Positions 22,471-32,251 are shown, numbered from the stretch's first letter. The stretch: DNA of 64,000 nt from Opitutaceae bacterium (GCA_028284235.1 JANQSC010000048.1:1-64000); one strand, 5' to 3'. Translations and numbers: made by a program. Notes: a model not told the origin generated them from the letters alone.

Positions 22471-25400
22471 CTATCCGGAGCCCCAGCGGGCGCGGCCGGA
22501 GCCGCCGCCGGTGGAGATTTGGTAGCCGCGGCTGCGGGCCCATTCCACAGCGGCGGAATTTAAATCCGACTGGCCGCAATTCAAGTAGTCTTCCGCGAGC
22601 GATTTGGTGCCGAATTTGTGCAGGAGCTGGGTCATCTCTGGGATGCGCGTTTCGTCGCCTTGTTTGATCAAACGGAGGCATGAGTATTCCACTTCTTTTA
22701 TAACGTCGCTGGGTAGCTCGGAGAACAGGGCGACGGTGGCGAGCGCGTCGGCAAGGGAAGTTTGGGAGCTGTTTCCTTCGGCGAAGACCGATTCCCAGTT
22801 TCGCGTTCCCGACTTTACCGCTGCCGCGATTCGCATGCCCTTATAGGCGGCTGACGATTGTAGAGTTGCCAATGAATCTGGATCGTCGATACGCGAGAGG
22901 GCGGCGGCCAATACGCGGAAGTAGGTTGATTGGGACGCGACCGTTTCGAGGGAGGATGGGCTCGCTAGCTTTTCGACCGCTGCGAGTTGAAGGACGTCCA
23001 AGTCGCCGCGGAGAGAAAGCTCGAGCAGTTTGTCTTCATCGGAAGTGGAGGCAATCTCCTCGAGACGAGCATTGGTTTCCGCTTCGATCGTATCTGCGAG
23101 GGGGCGATTTTTTTGTGATTTAAGCGCGGCGATGGCTGCGGAACGCGTGTTCTCGTAAAATCCGTTTCGGGCGGCTGTCTCCAGATCTTCGGGACGTGTA
23201 AGGAGATCGACTCCGGCAAGACGAACAGTGGGGGATTGATCGTTCATCACCCGCTCGAGAATAAAGGCGTCGTCGTTGATTCGATTAAGCGTGGAGAGTC
23301 GCACGCTTGCCGCGGGGTCGAGTTTCGCTTGCTGGCGAATTAGCGCTTCGTCGTCGGAAAACAGCAGTGCCAGCTCCCTCATGTGCGGGTGCGGTTCCCA
23401 TTGCGCCATTGCATTCAGCAGTTCGGGAAACTGGGCCTTCATCAGCGCCAATTCTCGGATTTCCGTATCCTCGGAGAGGAGGGCGAGTTTGACGAACGGT
23501 TTGGGATGCTCGATCAGGCTCAAGCCATAGCGGCTCAGTTCGTTGTCGTTCACGCGGAGGATTAGGTCGGCTTTCACATCCTCGTCTTCGATTCGCGCCA
23601 ACGCTTCGCCTTTGTTGGCCCGGGCGGGATCGGAGCGAACGACCTGTTTCAGGATTTCCTGATCGGAAATCGCGCGAATCGCCCCGCGTCGAACCTGCCA
23701 GGACTCATCCTCGAAAACGATGGACTTTAGCAGTTCTTCGTCGCGGATTTTTTCCACGGCTACCGCTCTCACTTGCCAAGCTTCGTCCTGCTTCGCCAGT
23801 CGTTCGAGAACCTCCACACTCTCCAGGTTTCGGGTCGCAGCTGCGCGCTTGTAAGCGGCGGCATCGCTTTCAGCCAGCTCCAGGAGTTTAGCCTGATCGC
23901 GCATCGCCTCGATTTCCCGAGCTTCGATGATTTCCAAAGCGTTCCGCGCTTCGGCGCGCACTTCGCCATGCTCATCTTCTTCCGCTATCTGCTTGAGGAC
24001 TGCTTTATTCGTTATTCGTCGGGTCGCAGGCCCGCGAATTTGAAAATCATCGTCATTTTGGGCTAATTGGGCTAAGACCTCCTGATCCTCGAGTCGAGCG
24101 ATTGCGGCCCAGCGAAGGCTGGTGGAGGCGCGATCAAACATCGTGCCCGGATCGAGCGCGATCTCGGCGAGACGCTTCTGGTCGTTCAGTCTGGAAACCA
24201 CAGCTTCTCGAATGCTGTCTCTGTGGTTAGATTTCGAATATTCGGAGATAAGTTCCTGGCTGTTTGTGCTGCGCAGAATATATAAGCGGGTTCTGCCCTG
24301 TTCCAAGAGCTCTTTGCGGAGCTCGGAATCGGTGACATGCTCGGCGGCGAGACCGCGAACGTCGTTGAATTTCACGATATCCCGTTCATTGGCGAGGGCC
24401 ATCAACAAGCCGTCGTCAGTCATTTGCGATACGGCCTGTCGACGAATCGGCTTCTCTTCCGATTGCCGGGCGATTCGGTCCAGGAGGGGGTTATTCGCGA
24501 TGCTCTGGATAGCGATCAGCTTCACGTATTCACTGAAAGAGTCGCTTAGGGAAACGGCTGTATATCCAATTTCCGGGTACTTTTTTTGTCCGAAGGCAGA
24601 TTGATCCAAATAGCGCTCCACCGCTTTCCGCTTTAGCGCGTCGTCTTTTTCCCCAACAGCGACCCGAGCGAGTATTGGACCCGGCTCGAGGCGGTCGATT
24701 GCGGCCTCTCGCGCGGCAGCCGTTTTCGCTCCGATGGCGATTTGGTCCAGTAGCGTTGGGTCGGAAATCCGTCCCGCCGCTTTTGCCGCGACCCTCGTCA
24801 TCCGATTCTCCATAGCGACTTGGAAGATCGCTTCGGTCGACTCGATTTTGTCCAAGGCGAAGCTTCGAGCGCGTTGCGTGTGAGCGGTTAGGGCGATCTC
24901 CAGGAACTTGGTGGAATCCGAAATATGTCCGAGGGTAGAAACCGCGAGTTCGCCCTCGCGTGAATTCAGAGTAAATCGTAAGGCGGTTGCTTCGTCCGTG
25001 ATCCTGTGGGCCGCCATTTGACGAGCGCGCCTGTTTCTGTCCTTGAGGGCGATATCTAGAAGCGCTTCCTGGTCGGTTAGACGTTCGATTGCGGCCTCTC
25101 GATTGCTGCTTACCGAGTCGTTTTTGGCGATGCGTGCCAATACCGCTTGCGAAGTCACCCGCGTTACCGCGTCGTAGCGGAGCTTGTCAGAGGATTCGGT
25201 TTCCGCAACCTGTTCGAGAGCGGATTGATCTTCCAAAAAGAACAGGGCGTTGAATCTCGCTAATTCGGATGGGTCGTTCAAGGCCACCTGTCCGAGTGTC
25301 TCTTGATCCCGAACTCGTTTAATGGCTTCCAGACGCACGTATTCGTTCGGATCGGTTAGGGCTACGCGATTTATGATTTCCGGGTCTTTCAATCCCGGAA

Positions 25401-25545
25401 CCGCTTTCATACGCTCCCTTGCATCTTCGCTTTCAATATCCGGCCCGCAGCCTGAAAAGAAAAGGCAGCCGATTAGCAGAGGAAGAATCGTTGCCCATTT
25501 ACTCGCTTCTTTTGATTTCGATCTGTTCCTAATACGCAAGCCCAT
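22471..25545 (-). CDS. Giant lipoprotein of about 26-residue helical repeats (LRV/HEAT-like), paralogue 1
   Basis: A 1024-residue predicted lipoprotein: a basic start, a hydrophobic segment and a lipobox LFFSGC with the lipidated Cys at residue 33. Nearly all the rest is a tandem repeat of about 26 residues, pattern 'I.D...L..IAl.D....vR..A..r', for example ISDPTLLDQIAIGAKTAAAR, each predicted as two short helices, giving an alpha-solenoid like leucine-rich-repeat-variant or HEAT proteins. About 35 units fit. The last 100 residues (CLRLIKQGDETRIPEM ... EDYLNCGQSDL ... RARWGSG) form a cap shared with the protein at 28835. It should sit on the periplasmic face of a membrane as a binding scaffold. 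Partner unknown. Confidence 0.85.
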   Translation of the reverse strand: MGLRIRNRSKSKEASKWATILPLLIGCLFFSGCGPDIESEDARERMKAVPGLKDPEIINRVALTDPNEYVRLEAIKRVRDQETLGQVALNDPSELARFNALFFLEDQSALEQVAETESSDKLRYDAVTRVTSQAVLARIAKNDSVSSNREAAIERLTDQEALLDIALKDRNRRARQMAAHRITDEATALRFTLNSREGELAVSTLGHISDSTKFLEIALTAHTQRARSFALDKIESTEAIFQVAMENRMTRVAAKAAGRISDPTLLDQIAIGAKTAAAREAAIDRLEPGPILARVAVGEKDDALKRKAVERYLDQSAFGQKKYPEIGYTAVSLSDSFSEYVKLIAIQSIANNPLLDRIARQSEEKPIRRQAVSQMTDDGLLMALANERDIVKFNDVRGLAAEHVTDSELRKELLEQGRTRLYILRSTNSQELISEYSKSNHRDSIREAVVSRLNDQKRLAEIALDPGTMFDRASTSLRWAAIARLEDQEVLAQLAQNDDDFQIRGPATRRITNKAVLKQIAEEDEHGEVRAEARNALEIIEAREIEAMRDQAKLLELAESDAAAYKRAAATRNLESVEVLERLAKQDEAWQVRAVAVEKIRDEELLKSIVFEDESWQVRRGAIRAISDQEILKQVVRSDPARANKGEALARIEDEDVKADLILRVNDNELSRYGLSLIEHPKPFVKLALLSEDTEIRELALMKAQFPELLNAMAQWEPHPHMRELALLFSDDEALIRQQAKLDPAASVRLSTLNRINDDAFILERVMNDQSPTVRLAGVDLLTRPEDLETAARNGFYENTRSAAIAALKSQKNRPLADTIEAETNARLEEIASTSDEDKLLELSLRGDLDVLQLAAVEKLASPSSLETVASQSTYFRVLAAALSRIDDPDSLATLQSSAAYKGMRIAAAVKSGTRNWESVFAEGNSSQTSLADALATVALFSELPSDVIKEVEYSCLRLIKQGDETRIPEMTQLLHKFGTKSLAEDYLNCGQSDLNSAAVEWARSRGYQISTGGGSGRARWGSG

Positions 25546-25642
25546 GGCGAATCGAAGACGTGATTATTCTATAGTCTTGTAGAGTGCGCGCGAGCAATCC
25601 AATTGTGAAATTGGATGGCTTCGTGAACCCCACGAACAGCTC

Positions 25643-25670
25643 AAACCCGCCGAGACGTCGGGTTCCACCT
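25643..25670. repeat. Repeat R6, copy 1
   Basis: AAACCCGCCGAGACGTCGGG then TTCCACCTT: a short hairpin (AACCCGCC/GACGTCGGGTT) also found at 63355 and 63427 and partly at 21977. It lies downstream of the sulfatase gene on the minus strand. Confidence 0.65.
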
Positions 25671-25735
25671 TCTTGACCTCGTGGCGGAACTTAATCTCGC
25701 CTTCTCCCCATCTCTCTGTCACTCCGTCCCAGACT

Positions 25736-27211
25736 TCACTCGCCCCGCGTTGCGCGGAGGGCGTCTTCGATCGGCATGGGGTTTTCGGCGTCGATGCGAC
25801 CGGGGCCGAGGTAGTATTGGACGTTGGAGGGACTAGTCGGGGCGACTTCGCCCATAGTGGCGAGTTCGGCTTCCATGAGGGCGTGCAAACGGGCGACGAC
25901 TTCGGGGTGTCGGTCGGTGACGTCTACTTGTTCGCGCGGATCGGCTTGCAAGTCGAAGAGTTGCATTTTCTTCGACGGCGCGGTTTGCGGCGTGTCGGGG
26001 GGACTTGGATACTCCCAGGGCTCGGATTGCTCGAACGGGGCGATGATGGTGATTCCATCGGGGCCGCGATTGTCGATCCAGACGTCTTCCTTAGCGCCGC
26101 GAGCGCGGGCCCGCGGAGCGGTCCGGTGCAGTTTCCATCGGCCTTCTCGGGCCGACATGAGATTGGGGCCGTTCCAAGCGTAGATGGCCCGCTCGGGTCC
26201 CTTCTCTCCATTGAGAACGTCCCAAATGTCGTAACCGTCGAGCGAATACGGAGCGGAGTCGATGTCCATTAGATTGCAGATCGTGGGAAACACGTCGATC
26301 GTTGCGCAAGGAACGTCGATGGTCTGTCCCGCTGCAATGCGTCCGGGCCACCAGAATATTCCGGGAACGCGGATGCCGCCTTCCCAGCTGGAGCCTTTCA
26401 TGCCGCGGTGGCCACCGGTGTCGCCTCCGTACCAGGGACCGTTGTCGGAGGAGAACAGGACGAGGGTATTGTCCGCGACGCCCGCGTCGCGAATCGCGTT
26501 CAGCACTTGCCCGACTGACCAGTCGAGTTCGCGTATGACGCTCGCGTACAAGTCGGACGCTTGCCCTCCGGGCGTGTAGAACTCCTCCGAGGCGGCGAGC
26601 GGCTTGTGCGGCATGGCGTGGGGGAAGTAGAGGAAGAAGGGTCCGCCTTTGTTTTCTTCGATGAAGGAAACGGCTTCCTCCGTATAGCGTTGGGTCAAGT
26701 AGTTCTGCACAACGGGATACTCCACCGCTTGCTCGTCGCGGCACAGCATGACCGGTCGCATGTCGTTCGAATAGAGGATGCCGAAATAGGAGTCGAAGCC
26801 GTGGCGGGTAGGGTAGTATTGTGGCCGATGTCCAAGGTGCCATTTGCCCACGATCTGGGTTGCGTAACCTTGGCCCTTTAGAAGCTCAGCGAGAGTTGTC
26901 TCGCTTTCGTGAATACCATGATCCCGACCGGCGTCGGGAGCGGGATTGCTCGGCACGCCGGTGCGAAACGGGTAGCGGCCCGTGAGCAAGGCGACTCGCG
27001 ACGGCCCGCAGCTCGGAGTGGATACGTAGAAGCTGGTCATTCGAGCGCCTTCGGCGGCCATTCGATCCAAGTGGGGCGTTTCATACGCCGTTTGCCCGTA
27101 GCAGGAGAGAGAGCCCCATCCAAGGTCGTCGGCGTAGATGATGACGACGTTGGGGCGATCCGCCGCATGGAGGAGGCTGCAAAGAAGAATGAAGAGCGCG
27201 AAAGGTTTCAT
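25736..27211 (-). CDS. Secreted sulfatase, type I formylglycine family (CGPSR)
   Basis: A 491-residue arylsulfatase-family protein (S1), signal peptide about 1-16. The catalytic formylglycine precursor is C68 in CGPSRVALLTGR, a full C-x-P-S-R motif; the Ca2+-binding Asp pair is D28-D29 (IIYADD), with GKWHLG (about 122-127), HxPH-type MPHKP and the second metal site SSDNG present. The family removes sulfate esters from sugars in the periplasm or outside. The C-terminal subdomain ends in the usual 'LFDLQADPREQVDVT' region. It is monocistronic between the two repeat lipoproteins. Maturation needs an FGE or anSME, absent here. The sugar specificity is not readable. Confidence 0.93.
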   Translation of the reverse strand: MKPFALFILLCSLLHAADRPNVVIIYADDLGWGSLSCYGQTAYETPHLDRMAAEGARMTSFYVSTPSCGPSRVALLTGRYPFRTGVPSNPAPDAGRDHGIHESETTLAELLKGQGYATQIVGKWHLGHRPQYYPTRHGFDSYFGILYSNDMRPVMLCRDEQAVEYPVVQNYLTQRYTEEAVSFIEENKGGPFFLYFPHAMPHKPLAASEEFYTPGGQASDLYASVIRELDWSVGQVLNAIRDAGVADNTLVLFSSDNGPWYGGDTGGHRGMKGSSWEGGIRVPGIFWWPGRIAAGQTIDVPCATIDVFPTICNLMDIDSAPYSLDGYDIWDVLNGEKGPERAIYAWNGPNLMSAREGRWKLHRTAPRARARGAKEDVWIDNRGPDGITIIAPFEQSEPWEYPSPPDTPQTAPSKKMQLFDLQADPREQVDVTDRHPEVVARLHALMEAELATMGEVAPTSPSNVQYYLGPGRIDAENPMPIEDALRATRGE

Positions 27212-27233
27212 ATTTTAAGAGTGAATGGTGAAG

Positions 27234-27281
27234 AGCCGCCGACGAAATCGGGGTCATTGATAGTTTATCAATGATGAGGAG
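27234..27281 (+). repeat. Repeat R5, copy 3
   Basis: GAGCCGCCGACGAAATCGGGG then the strong hairpin TCATTGATA(GTT)TATCAATGA and GAGG. It lies in the gap between the divergent sulfatase and oxidoreductase genes. Confidence 0.75.
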
Positions 27282-27313
27282 TGGTTCATGCGTCGCTCTT
27301 AGAGCTATGTAGG
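27278..27313 (+). repeat. Repeat R4, copy 5
   Basis: GAGGAGTGGTTCATGCGTCG then CTCTTAGAGCTATGTAGGAC, overlapping the end of R5 copy 3. It differs from other copies by lacking the TGA. Confidence 0.65.
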
Positions 27314-27465
27314 ACTTCGGGGTTGTGAAACGAGGGTTCGGGGGAGCGATTGAGGTGTGTGTTTTGTTTCACTCTTCACTATTCACACTTCACTCCTTTT
27401 TCAAGGCTTCGCCTTGAAAACAACTCGGCTTGCGTTGGGTGGATTTGTATCTACGGTTGCCGCTT

Positions 27466-28662
27466 ATGTTTGCAGAGAGTCAGAGACCCTTGAATGTCGG
27501 CTTTATCGGAGGCGGTTCCGGTTTTATAACGAACGCTCACCAGAGAGCGATTTTCATGGATGGAACCCGAAGGGTTACCGCCGCCGCGCTTTCCTCGAAT
27601 CCGAGCAAAGCGATGGAGCTGGCGGGCGAATGGCCGTATCCGATCAAGGGTTACGAAAGCTACCAGGTAATGATTGAGGCTGAGAGCGCTCTTCCCGAGG
27701 GCGGGCGCATTGACTATGTAGTGATAATGACGCCTAACGACGCTCACTACGAACCTTCGAAGGCGTTTCTGGAAGCAGGGATCCCAGTGATGTGCGAGAA
27801 GCCCCTCACGCTGACGGTTGCGGAAGCGGAGTCGCTTCGGGACTTGGTGACGAGAACGAACATTCCGTTTCGCGTCGCCCACACCTATTTAGGGCATTGG
27901 ACCAGCCAGCTCGCTCGCTACATTGTTCGAAGCGGCAAGCTCGGCTGTATTCGCTGGGTGGATGCGAGCTACTTGAATTCCAGCATTGCAATCAAATCGA
28001 GAAAGCCGGGGTTCCCGGAAACTCTCTGGAGATTGAATCCGGAGAAATCGGGACTGTCCAATTGCGGCGGCGATATCGGTACGCACGCCTTGATGCAGCT
28101 GCGCTATGTGACGGGGCTCGAGGTGGAGGAATTGAGCGCCCATCTAGAGACGTACGTACCTGTTGGTGATGATCCCGCAAAGCGGCTCGACGACCATTTC
28201 ACGGCTTATTGCCGACTGAGTGGCGGCGCGAATGGACTGGTGAGAGCGTCTCAGATCTCAATTGGCCACAAGAACGACATGCGACTGGAGGTGGTCGGGG
28301 AGTCGGGAAGCATCCGTTGGTCGCAGGAGGATTCGGAGAAGTTGATTGTCAATCTACTCGAGGAGTCCGAGCGGGTTTACTGGCGCGGCGGGTTCTACGA
28401 CGAAGACGATTTTTTGGGCGATATGCCGGACGAGTTAAAATCGAGTACCGCAGTCCCTTGGGGCCATGCGGAAGGGCTCAACGACGCCTTCGCTCGATTG
28501 CACCGGGCGTTTGAAGGGGATGTTCGGGCGTATCGAAACGGAAACTACGAAGGCGCGGACGGCGCAAAGGGAGCGACGGTTGCTGATGGCGTCGCGGGAT
28601 TGCGGTTTGTCGAGGCGGCGGTTGAGAGCAATCGGAACGGGAACGCGTGGGTGAAGGTTTAA
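27466..28662 (+). CDS. Gfo/Idh/MocA-family oxidoreductase
   Basis: A 398-residue cytoplasmic NAD(P)-dependent dehydrogenase from ATG 27466 (TTG 27430 is upstream and less likely). The Rossmann start is RPLNVGFIGGGSGFITNAHQ with the glycine-rich nucleotide motif, followed by IDYVVIMTPNDAHYEPSK and VMCEKPLTL, where the 'EKPl' lysine is the family's catalytic residue. The C-terminal half (VAHTYLGHWTSQLARYIVRSGKLG, CGGDIGTHALMQLRYVTG) is the substrate-binding sheet with GDIGxHxxD-like motif as GDIGTHALM. Members oxidise or isomerise sugars, inositols and aldonates. It is alone but lies next to a sulfatase, consistent with sugar catabolism. Confidence 0.92.
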   Translation: MFAESQRPLNVGFIGGGSGFITNAHQRAIFMDGTRRVTAAALSSNPSKAMELAGEWPYPIKGYESYQVMIEAESALPEGGRIDYVVIMTPNDAHYEPSKAFLEAGIPVMCEKPLTLTVAEAESLRDLVTRTNIPFRVAHTYLGHWTSQLARYIVRSGKLGCIRWVDASYLNSSIAIKSRKPGFPETLWRLNPEKSGLSNCGGDIGTHALMQLRYVTGLEVEELSAHLETYVPVGDDPAKRLDDHFTAYCRLSGGANGLVRASQISIGHKNDMRLEVVGESGSIRWSQEDSEKLIVNLLEESERVYWRGGFYDEDDFLGDMPDELKSSTAVPWGHAEGLNDAFARLHRAFEGDVRAYRNGNYEGADGAKGATVADGVAGLRFVEAAVESNRNGNAWVKV

Positions 28663-28834
28663 AGGAGTGAAGTTTGAGGAGTGAAGGGTGAAATCGAAGT
28701 TGGGTGGCGACTCTGTTTGCGGGGATACGATTTTTGGGGCACAGGTTTATCGATTGGTTGGAAGAGGGGTGTTTGGGAGAGGCACGATTTTTTGCTGGAT
28801 TGAATGTTCGGTCTCTGAATGGACAGGTTTTACC

Positions 28835-31800
28835 TCACTGGGCGCTGCCCCAGCGGGCGCGGGCGGATCCGAATCCGCTGCTGATATTGTACCCGCGTTT
28901 TCTGGCCCAGGTTCGGGCGGATCGGTCCAGGTCGGGTTGGCCGCAATTGAGATAGTCTTCGGCGAGGCGACGGTCGCCGTAGCCTTCGAGGAGGTCGACC
29001 ATTTCCGGGATGCGCAACTCCTCGCCTTGCCGGATCAGGGTGAGGCAGGTTTGTTGAACGCTTTCTTTGGCGTCGGGCTGAACTGCGGAGAAGAGGTTAA
29101 CGGCGGCGATCGCGTTCCCGAGGGTTTCCGCGGTTTGCCCTTTGCCGGAGGCGTGGGCGAAAACGTCTTTCCAAGTTTGCTCCTCGAGTTTAACTTTGGC
29201 CGCTATTTCGAGAGCGGGGTTCGTCGTCTCGGCGGAAATACGGGCGAGGCTTTCGTCGTCTTCGAGATCTTGAAACAGGATTTTCAATACAGCGAGTTGG
29301 TTCCCTTGCAAGAGGGCTCGCTCTATTAGTCTTGGGCTTTGCAATTTGGTGGCGGCTGTTTCGCGGATGACGTCGAATGCGGCGTCTTGGGCGAGTTTGT
29401 AGAGCGCGTCTTCGTTTTGGATCGCGTTGAGTTCGGCGACGCGCTCGTCCAGTCGAGCGTGCGCTTCGGTGATGTGCCGGATTTCGGGATGCGTTCCGTC
29501 GTTCAGAGCGCTGTGGTCCAGAGATTGCTGGGAATTCATCGACGCCTGACGTAGTTTGGTTTTGCGCAGATCAAGCGCGTTCTTCCGGTCCGAAGCGAAG
29601 TAGCTTCCGGTCGCGACGGTGTCGATCGATTCGATCGTATTCAACGCTTGGATCATTCCTTCTCGCACCGATTCGGAGGGCTCGTTCGGCATGTGGGTCA
29701 GGTGAAAGGCGTCGTCGTCGATCACCAGCGCGATTGTGCGGCGAATGGCGGCTTGCTTTTGGGTTTGGTACCAACGTTTGAGAATGGACTGGTCGTCTAT
29801 CAGCCAGATTGCGGCGAGCCGAACTTCCAGGGATTTGTCCTCGAGGGCCACCGATTGCAAGAGGCTTTGATCACTCAGTCTGCGCACGGCGGCGACTCTC
29901 ACCGTGGGTTCGTCGTCTCCTTGGACGAGAGCGGTGAGAACGTCTTGGTCGCGAAGGCGGTTGATGGCGGGGACGCGGTATCGGGCGTCTTTGTCGGACT
30001 TGTCCCAAGCAAGGGTCGCCAGGGCCGTCTGGTCCTCCAGTTTGTCGATGGCCGCGAGTCGGGCGCGCCATTCGATCGGTCTGAGGGCGAGCGTTGCGAG
30101 GGTTTCCTGGTCGTCGAGTTTCACGACGGCATTGTAGAGCAGTTCGTTTCCACCTTCTTCGAACGAGAGCGCGTAGCGGGCGAGGAGCGACGGGTCGTTC
30201 AAGTTCTCGATAGCGGCTTCTTTGACGCTGTAGACCTTCGCGTTCAGGGCAATGTCCAGTAGAAGGTCGGGGTCAGTGACTTCCTTTGTTAAAATCGAAC
30301 TTATCCAGATGCCTACTTCGGCGAGCAGTGCGGGATCTTCGACGCGGTGGCTTGCGGTCGAGGCGACGAGGCTGTCCGTGTCTTCCATCGCGATGCGGGC
30401 GAGCAGGGCTTGGTTTTTCAGCTTTTGCACGGCTTCCTGCCGGTTAATTGCGAATTCCTCTTCGACTGCGATTTGCTCCAGTATCGATTGATTGGTGACG
30501 CCTTTGATTGCTTCTCCTCGGACAGCAAAACTCTTGTCGTTGAGGGCGATTTCTGAAAGGACGTCTTGATCGTCGACCTTTTTCACCGCTTCTACCCGGG
30601 CGTTGTTTTTTTCGTCGTTGAGGGCCACTTCGACGAGCACTTCCGGGTTTTCGACTTTTTTAATGGCGACTAGCCGAGCGTCGAGTGCCGGGGCGTTGAG
30701 GGCCATTTCTTCCAGCAAGGCCGGATCGCTCACGGTCTTGGTCTTGTCGGGGAAGTTCCAGATTTCCGCCTGTTCTTTTTTGCCGGGGTCGGTCAATTGG
30801 GAAAGCGCGATCATCCGGATCTGGTATTCGGGGTCGGAAATCGCTCTCTCGGCGTAGATTTCCTGGGAATCCAGTTTCTTCATGGCGAATAATCTCACCT
30901 CTAAGTCTATAGAATCCCTAGAGAGCGTTTCGAAGAACGCGGGCTCGACGACTTTCTCGGTGGCCTTGAATCGAACCTTTTGGATGTCGTCTTTGAGCGC
31001 GAGATGGGCGAAGGTGGCTTGATCGGAGATTCGATCGAGCGTTGCGAGTCGAGTCGAGGAGTCGGGGCTTTTGAGGGCGATTTCGGTCAAATGGGATTCG
31101 TCGGTGATACGCGCGACCGCTTGATCGCGCTGACTCAAGTGTTGGGATTCTAGAGCGATTTTTTTTAGGCGGCTCTGATCCGAAATCCGCTGGATCGCCA
31201 AGGAGCGCAATTCCGGGTGGACGGCGTTTAGGGCCACTGCTTCCAGAGATCGGGGGTCGGTGAGTTTGTTTAGCGCGGCTCGGCGGACGTGGAGGGTTGC
31301 GGATCCGCTCGCGATCTCGGCGAGGGTTTGCTGGTCGTCGACTCGGTCGAACGCGCGGATGACGACGCGATTGGGGACTCGACGGCCTTCGATCACTTGT
31401 TTGAGAGCGGCGTTGGATTCAATGCGATCCACGGCCATGGGCTCGATCGCATTGTCGTCGATGGTCATTGCTATTTTGGCGAGGAGCGCGTCGTCCCGGA
31501 TTCTCGGTATCGCGCTCTCGGCCGCGTGTTTGGACGGCCGCGACAACAGAGCGTCTGTGAGGATTGCCGGGTCGTCGATTTTCTCGATTGCGGCGATTTG
31601 GAGTTCTTTGTAACGCCCTTCCGCGTACACTCTCGCCAGTTGGGCGGAATCGTCGAGCCGTTCGGATACGACTTGGATTCCTTTGATTGTACTGGTGGCG
31701 ATCGCGGTATCCGCGAGTATAATGGGGTCGTCGATTCGCGCGAGGGCCGCGGTGGCGACTTGAGGATCGTTCGTTCGACTGAATACGTTGGCGATTCGCT

Positions 31801-32068
31801 TCGGGTCCTGAATCAACTGAACGGCTGCCATTCTAACCTCGGTATCCCAATCGTTCGATGCGATGAATTCCCGGTCGCCGTCGTATTCGAGTTTTCGCAG
31901 GGCCGCAATTCTCACTTCGGGGCGGCCCGCTTCGGTGGCGATCCGGTAGAGAGTGCCTTGCTCTTCGGTCTTTTCGACGGTTTTCAAACTGGGGCCGCAA
32001 CCGCTGAGTCCGACTACCGCCAGCGCGGCGATAACTGCGAGAGCGATTCTATTGACGGGAAGTTGCAT
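28835..32068 (-). CDS. Giant lipoprotein of 26-residue helical repeats (LRV/HEAT-like), paralogue 2
   Basis: A 1077-residue lipoprotein when started at ATG 32068, which gives MQLPVNRIALAVIAALAVVG and a lipobox LSGC with Cys24 (the frame extends 26 codons further without a targeting sequence). The repeat unit is exactly 26 residues over long stretches: VDDQDVLSEIALNDKSFAVR+6, VTNQSILEQIAVEEEFAINR+6, LKNQALLARIAMEDTDSLVA+6. About 35-38 units. The cap (CLTLIRQGEELRIPEMVDLLEGYG ... AEDYLNCGQPDLDRSARTWARKRG ... RARWGSAQ) matches paralogue 1 closely. The strongly preserved cap suggests a specific shared contact. A single gene on its strand; function unknown. Confidence 0.85.
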   Translation of the reverse strand: MQLPVNRIALAVIAALAVVGLSGCGPSLKTVEKTEEQGTLYRIATEAGRPEVRIAALRKLEYDGDREFIASNDWDTEVRMAAVQLIQDPKRIANVFSRTNDPQVATAALARIDDPIILADTAIATSTIKGIQVVSERLDDSAQLARVYAEGRYKELQIAAIEKIDDPAILTDALLSRPSKHAAESAIPRIRDDALLAKIAMTIDDNAIEPMAVDRIESNAALKQVIEGRRVPNRVVIRAFDRVDDQQTLAEIASGSATLHVRRAALNKLTDPRSLEAVALNAVHPELRSLAIQRISDQSRLKKIALESQHLSQRDQAVARITDESHLTEIALKSPDSSTRLATLDRISDQATFAHLALKDDIQKVRFKATEKVVEPAFFETLSRDSIDLEVRLFAMKKLDSQEIYAERAISDPEYQIRMIALSQLTDPGKKEQAEIWNFPDKTKTVSDPALLEEMALNAPALDARLVAIKKVENPEVLVEVALNDEKNNARVEAVKKVDDQDVLSEIALNDKSFAVRGEAIKGVTNQSILEQIAVEEEFAINRQEAVQKLKNQALLARIAMEDTDSLVASTASHRVEDPALLAEVGIWISSILTKEVTDPDLLLDIALNAKVYSVKEAAIENLNDPSLLARYALSFEEGGNELLYNAVVKLDDQETLATLALRPIEWRARLAAIDKLEDQTALATLAWDKSDKDARYRVPAINRLRDQDVLTALVQGDDEPTVRVAAVRRLSDQSLLQSVALEDKSLEVRLAAIWLIDDQSILKRWYQTQKQAAIRRTIALVIDDDAFHLTHMPNEPSESVREGMIQALNTIESIDTVATGSYFASDRKNALDLRKTKLRQASMNSQQSLDHSALNDGTHPEIRHITEAHARLDERVAELNAIQNEDALYKLAQDAAFDVIRETAATKLQSPRLIERALLQGNQLAVLKILFQDLEDDESLARISAETTNPALEIAAKVKLEEQTWKDVFAHASGKGQTAETLGNAIAAVNLFSAVQPDAKESVQQTCLTLIRQGEELRIPEMVDLLEGYGDRRLAEDYLNCGQPDLDRSARTWARKRGYNISSGFGSARARWGSAQ

Positions 32069-32251
32069 CGGGCAGGAGGTCGGAACAGTCCAGGGCGCAG
32101 AGGTTGAACGCGGAATCAGCCTGAGGGCGGGACCGCGGCGAGGCAAGTTTGAACCCGCTATCTGATGGCTAAGGGCGCGTCGGAAGTTCCAAGGCCGACG
32201 CGCTGTCGGGGATAACCGCTTTGGCGGCCGCCGAGATCACGGACGGGTCTC

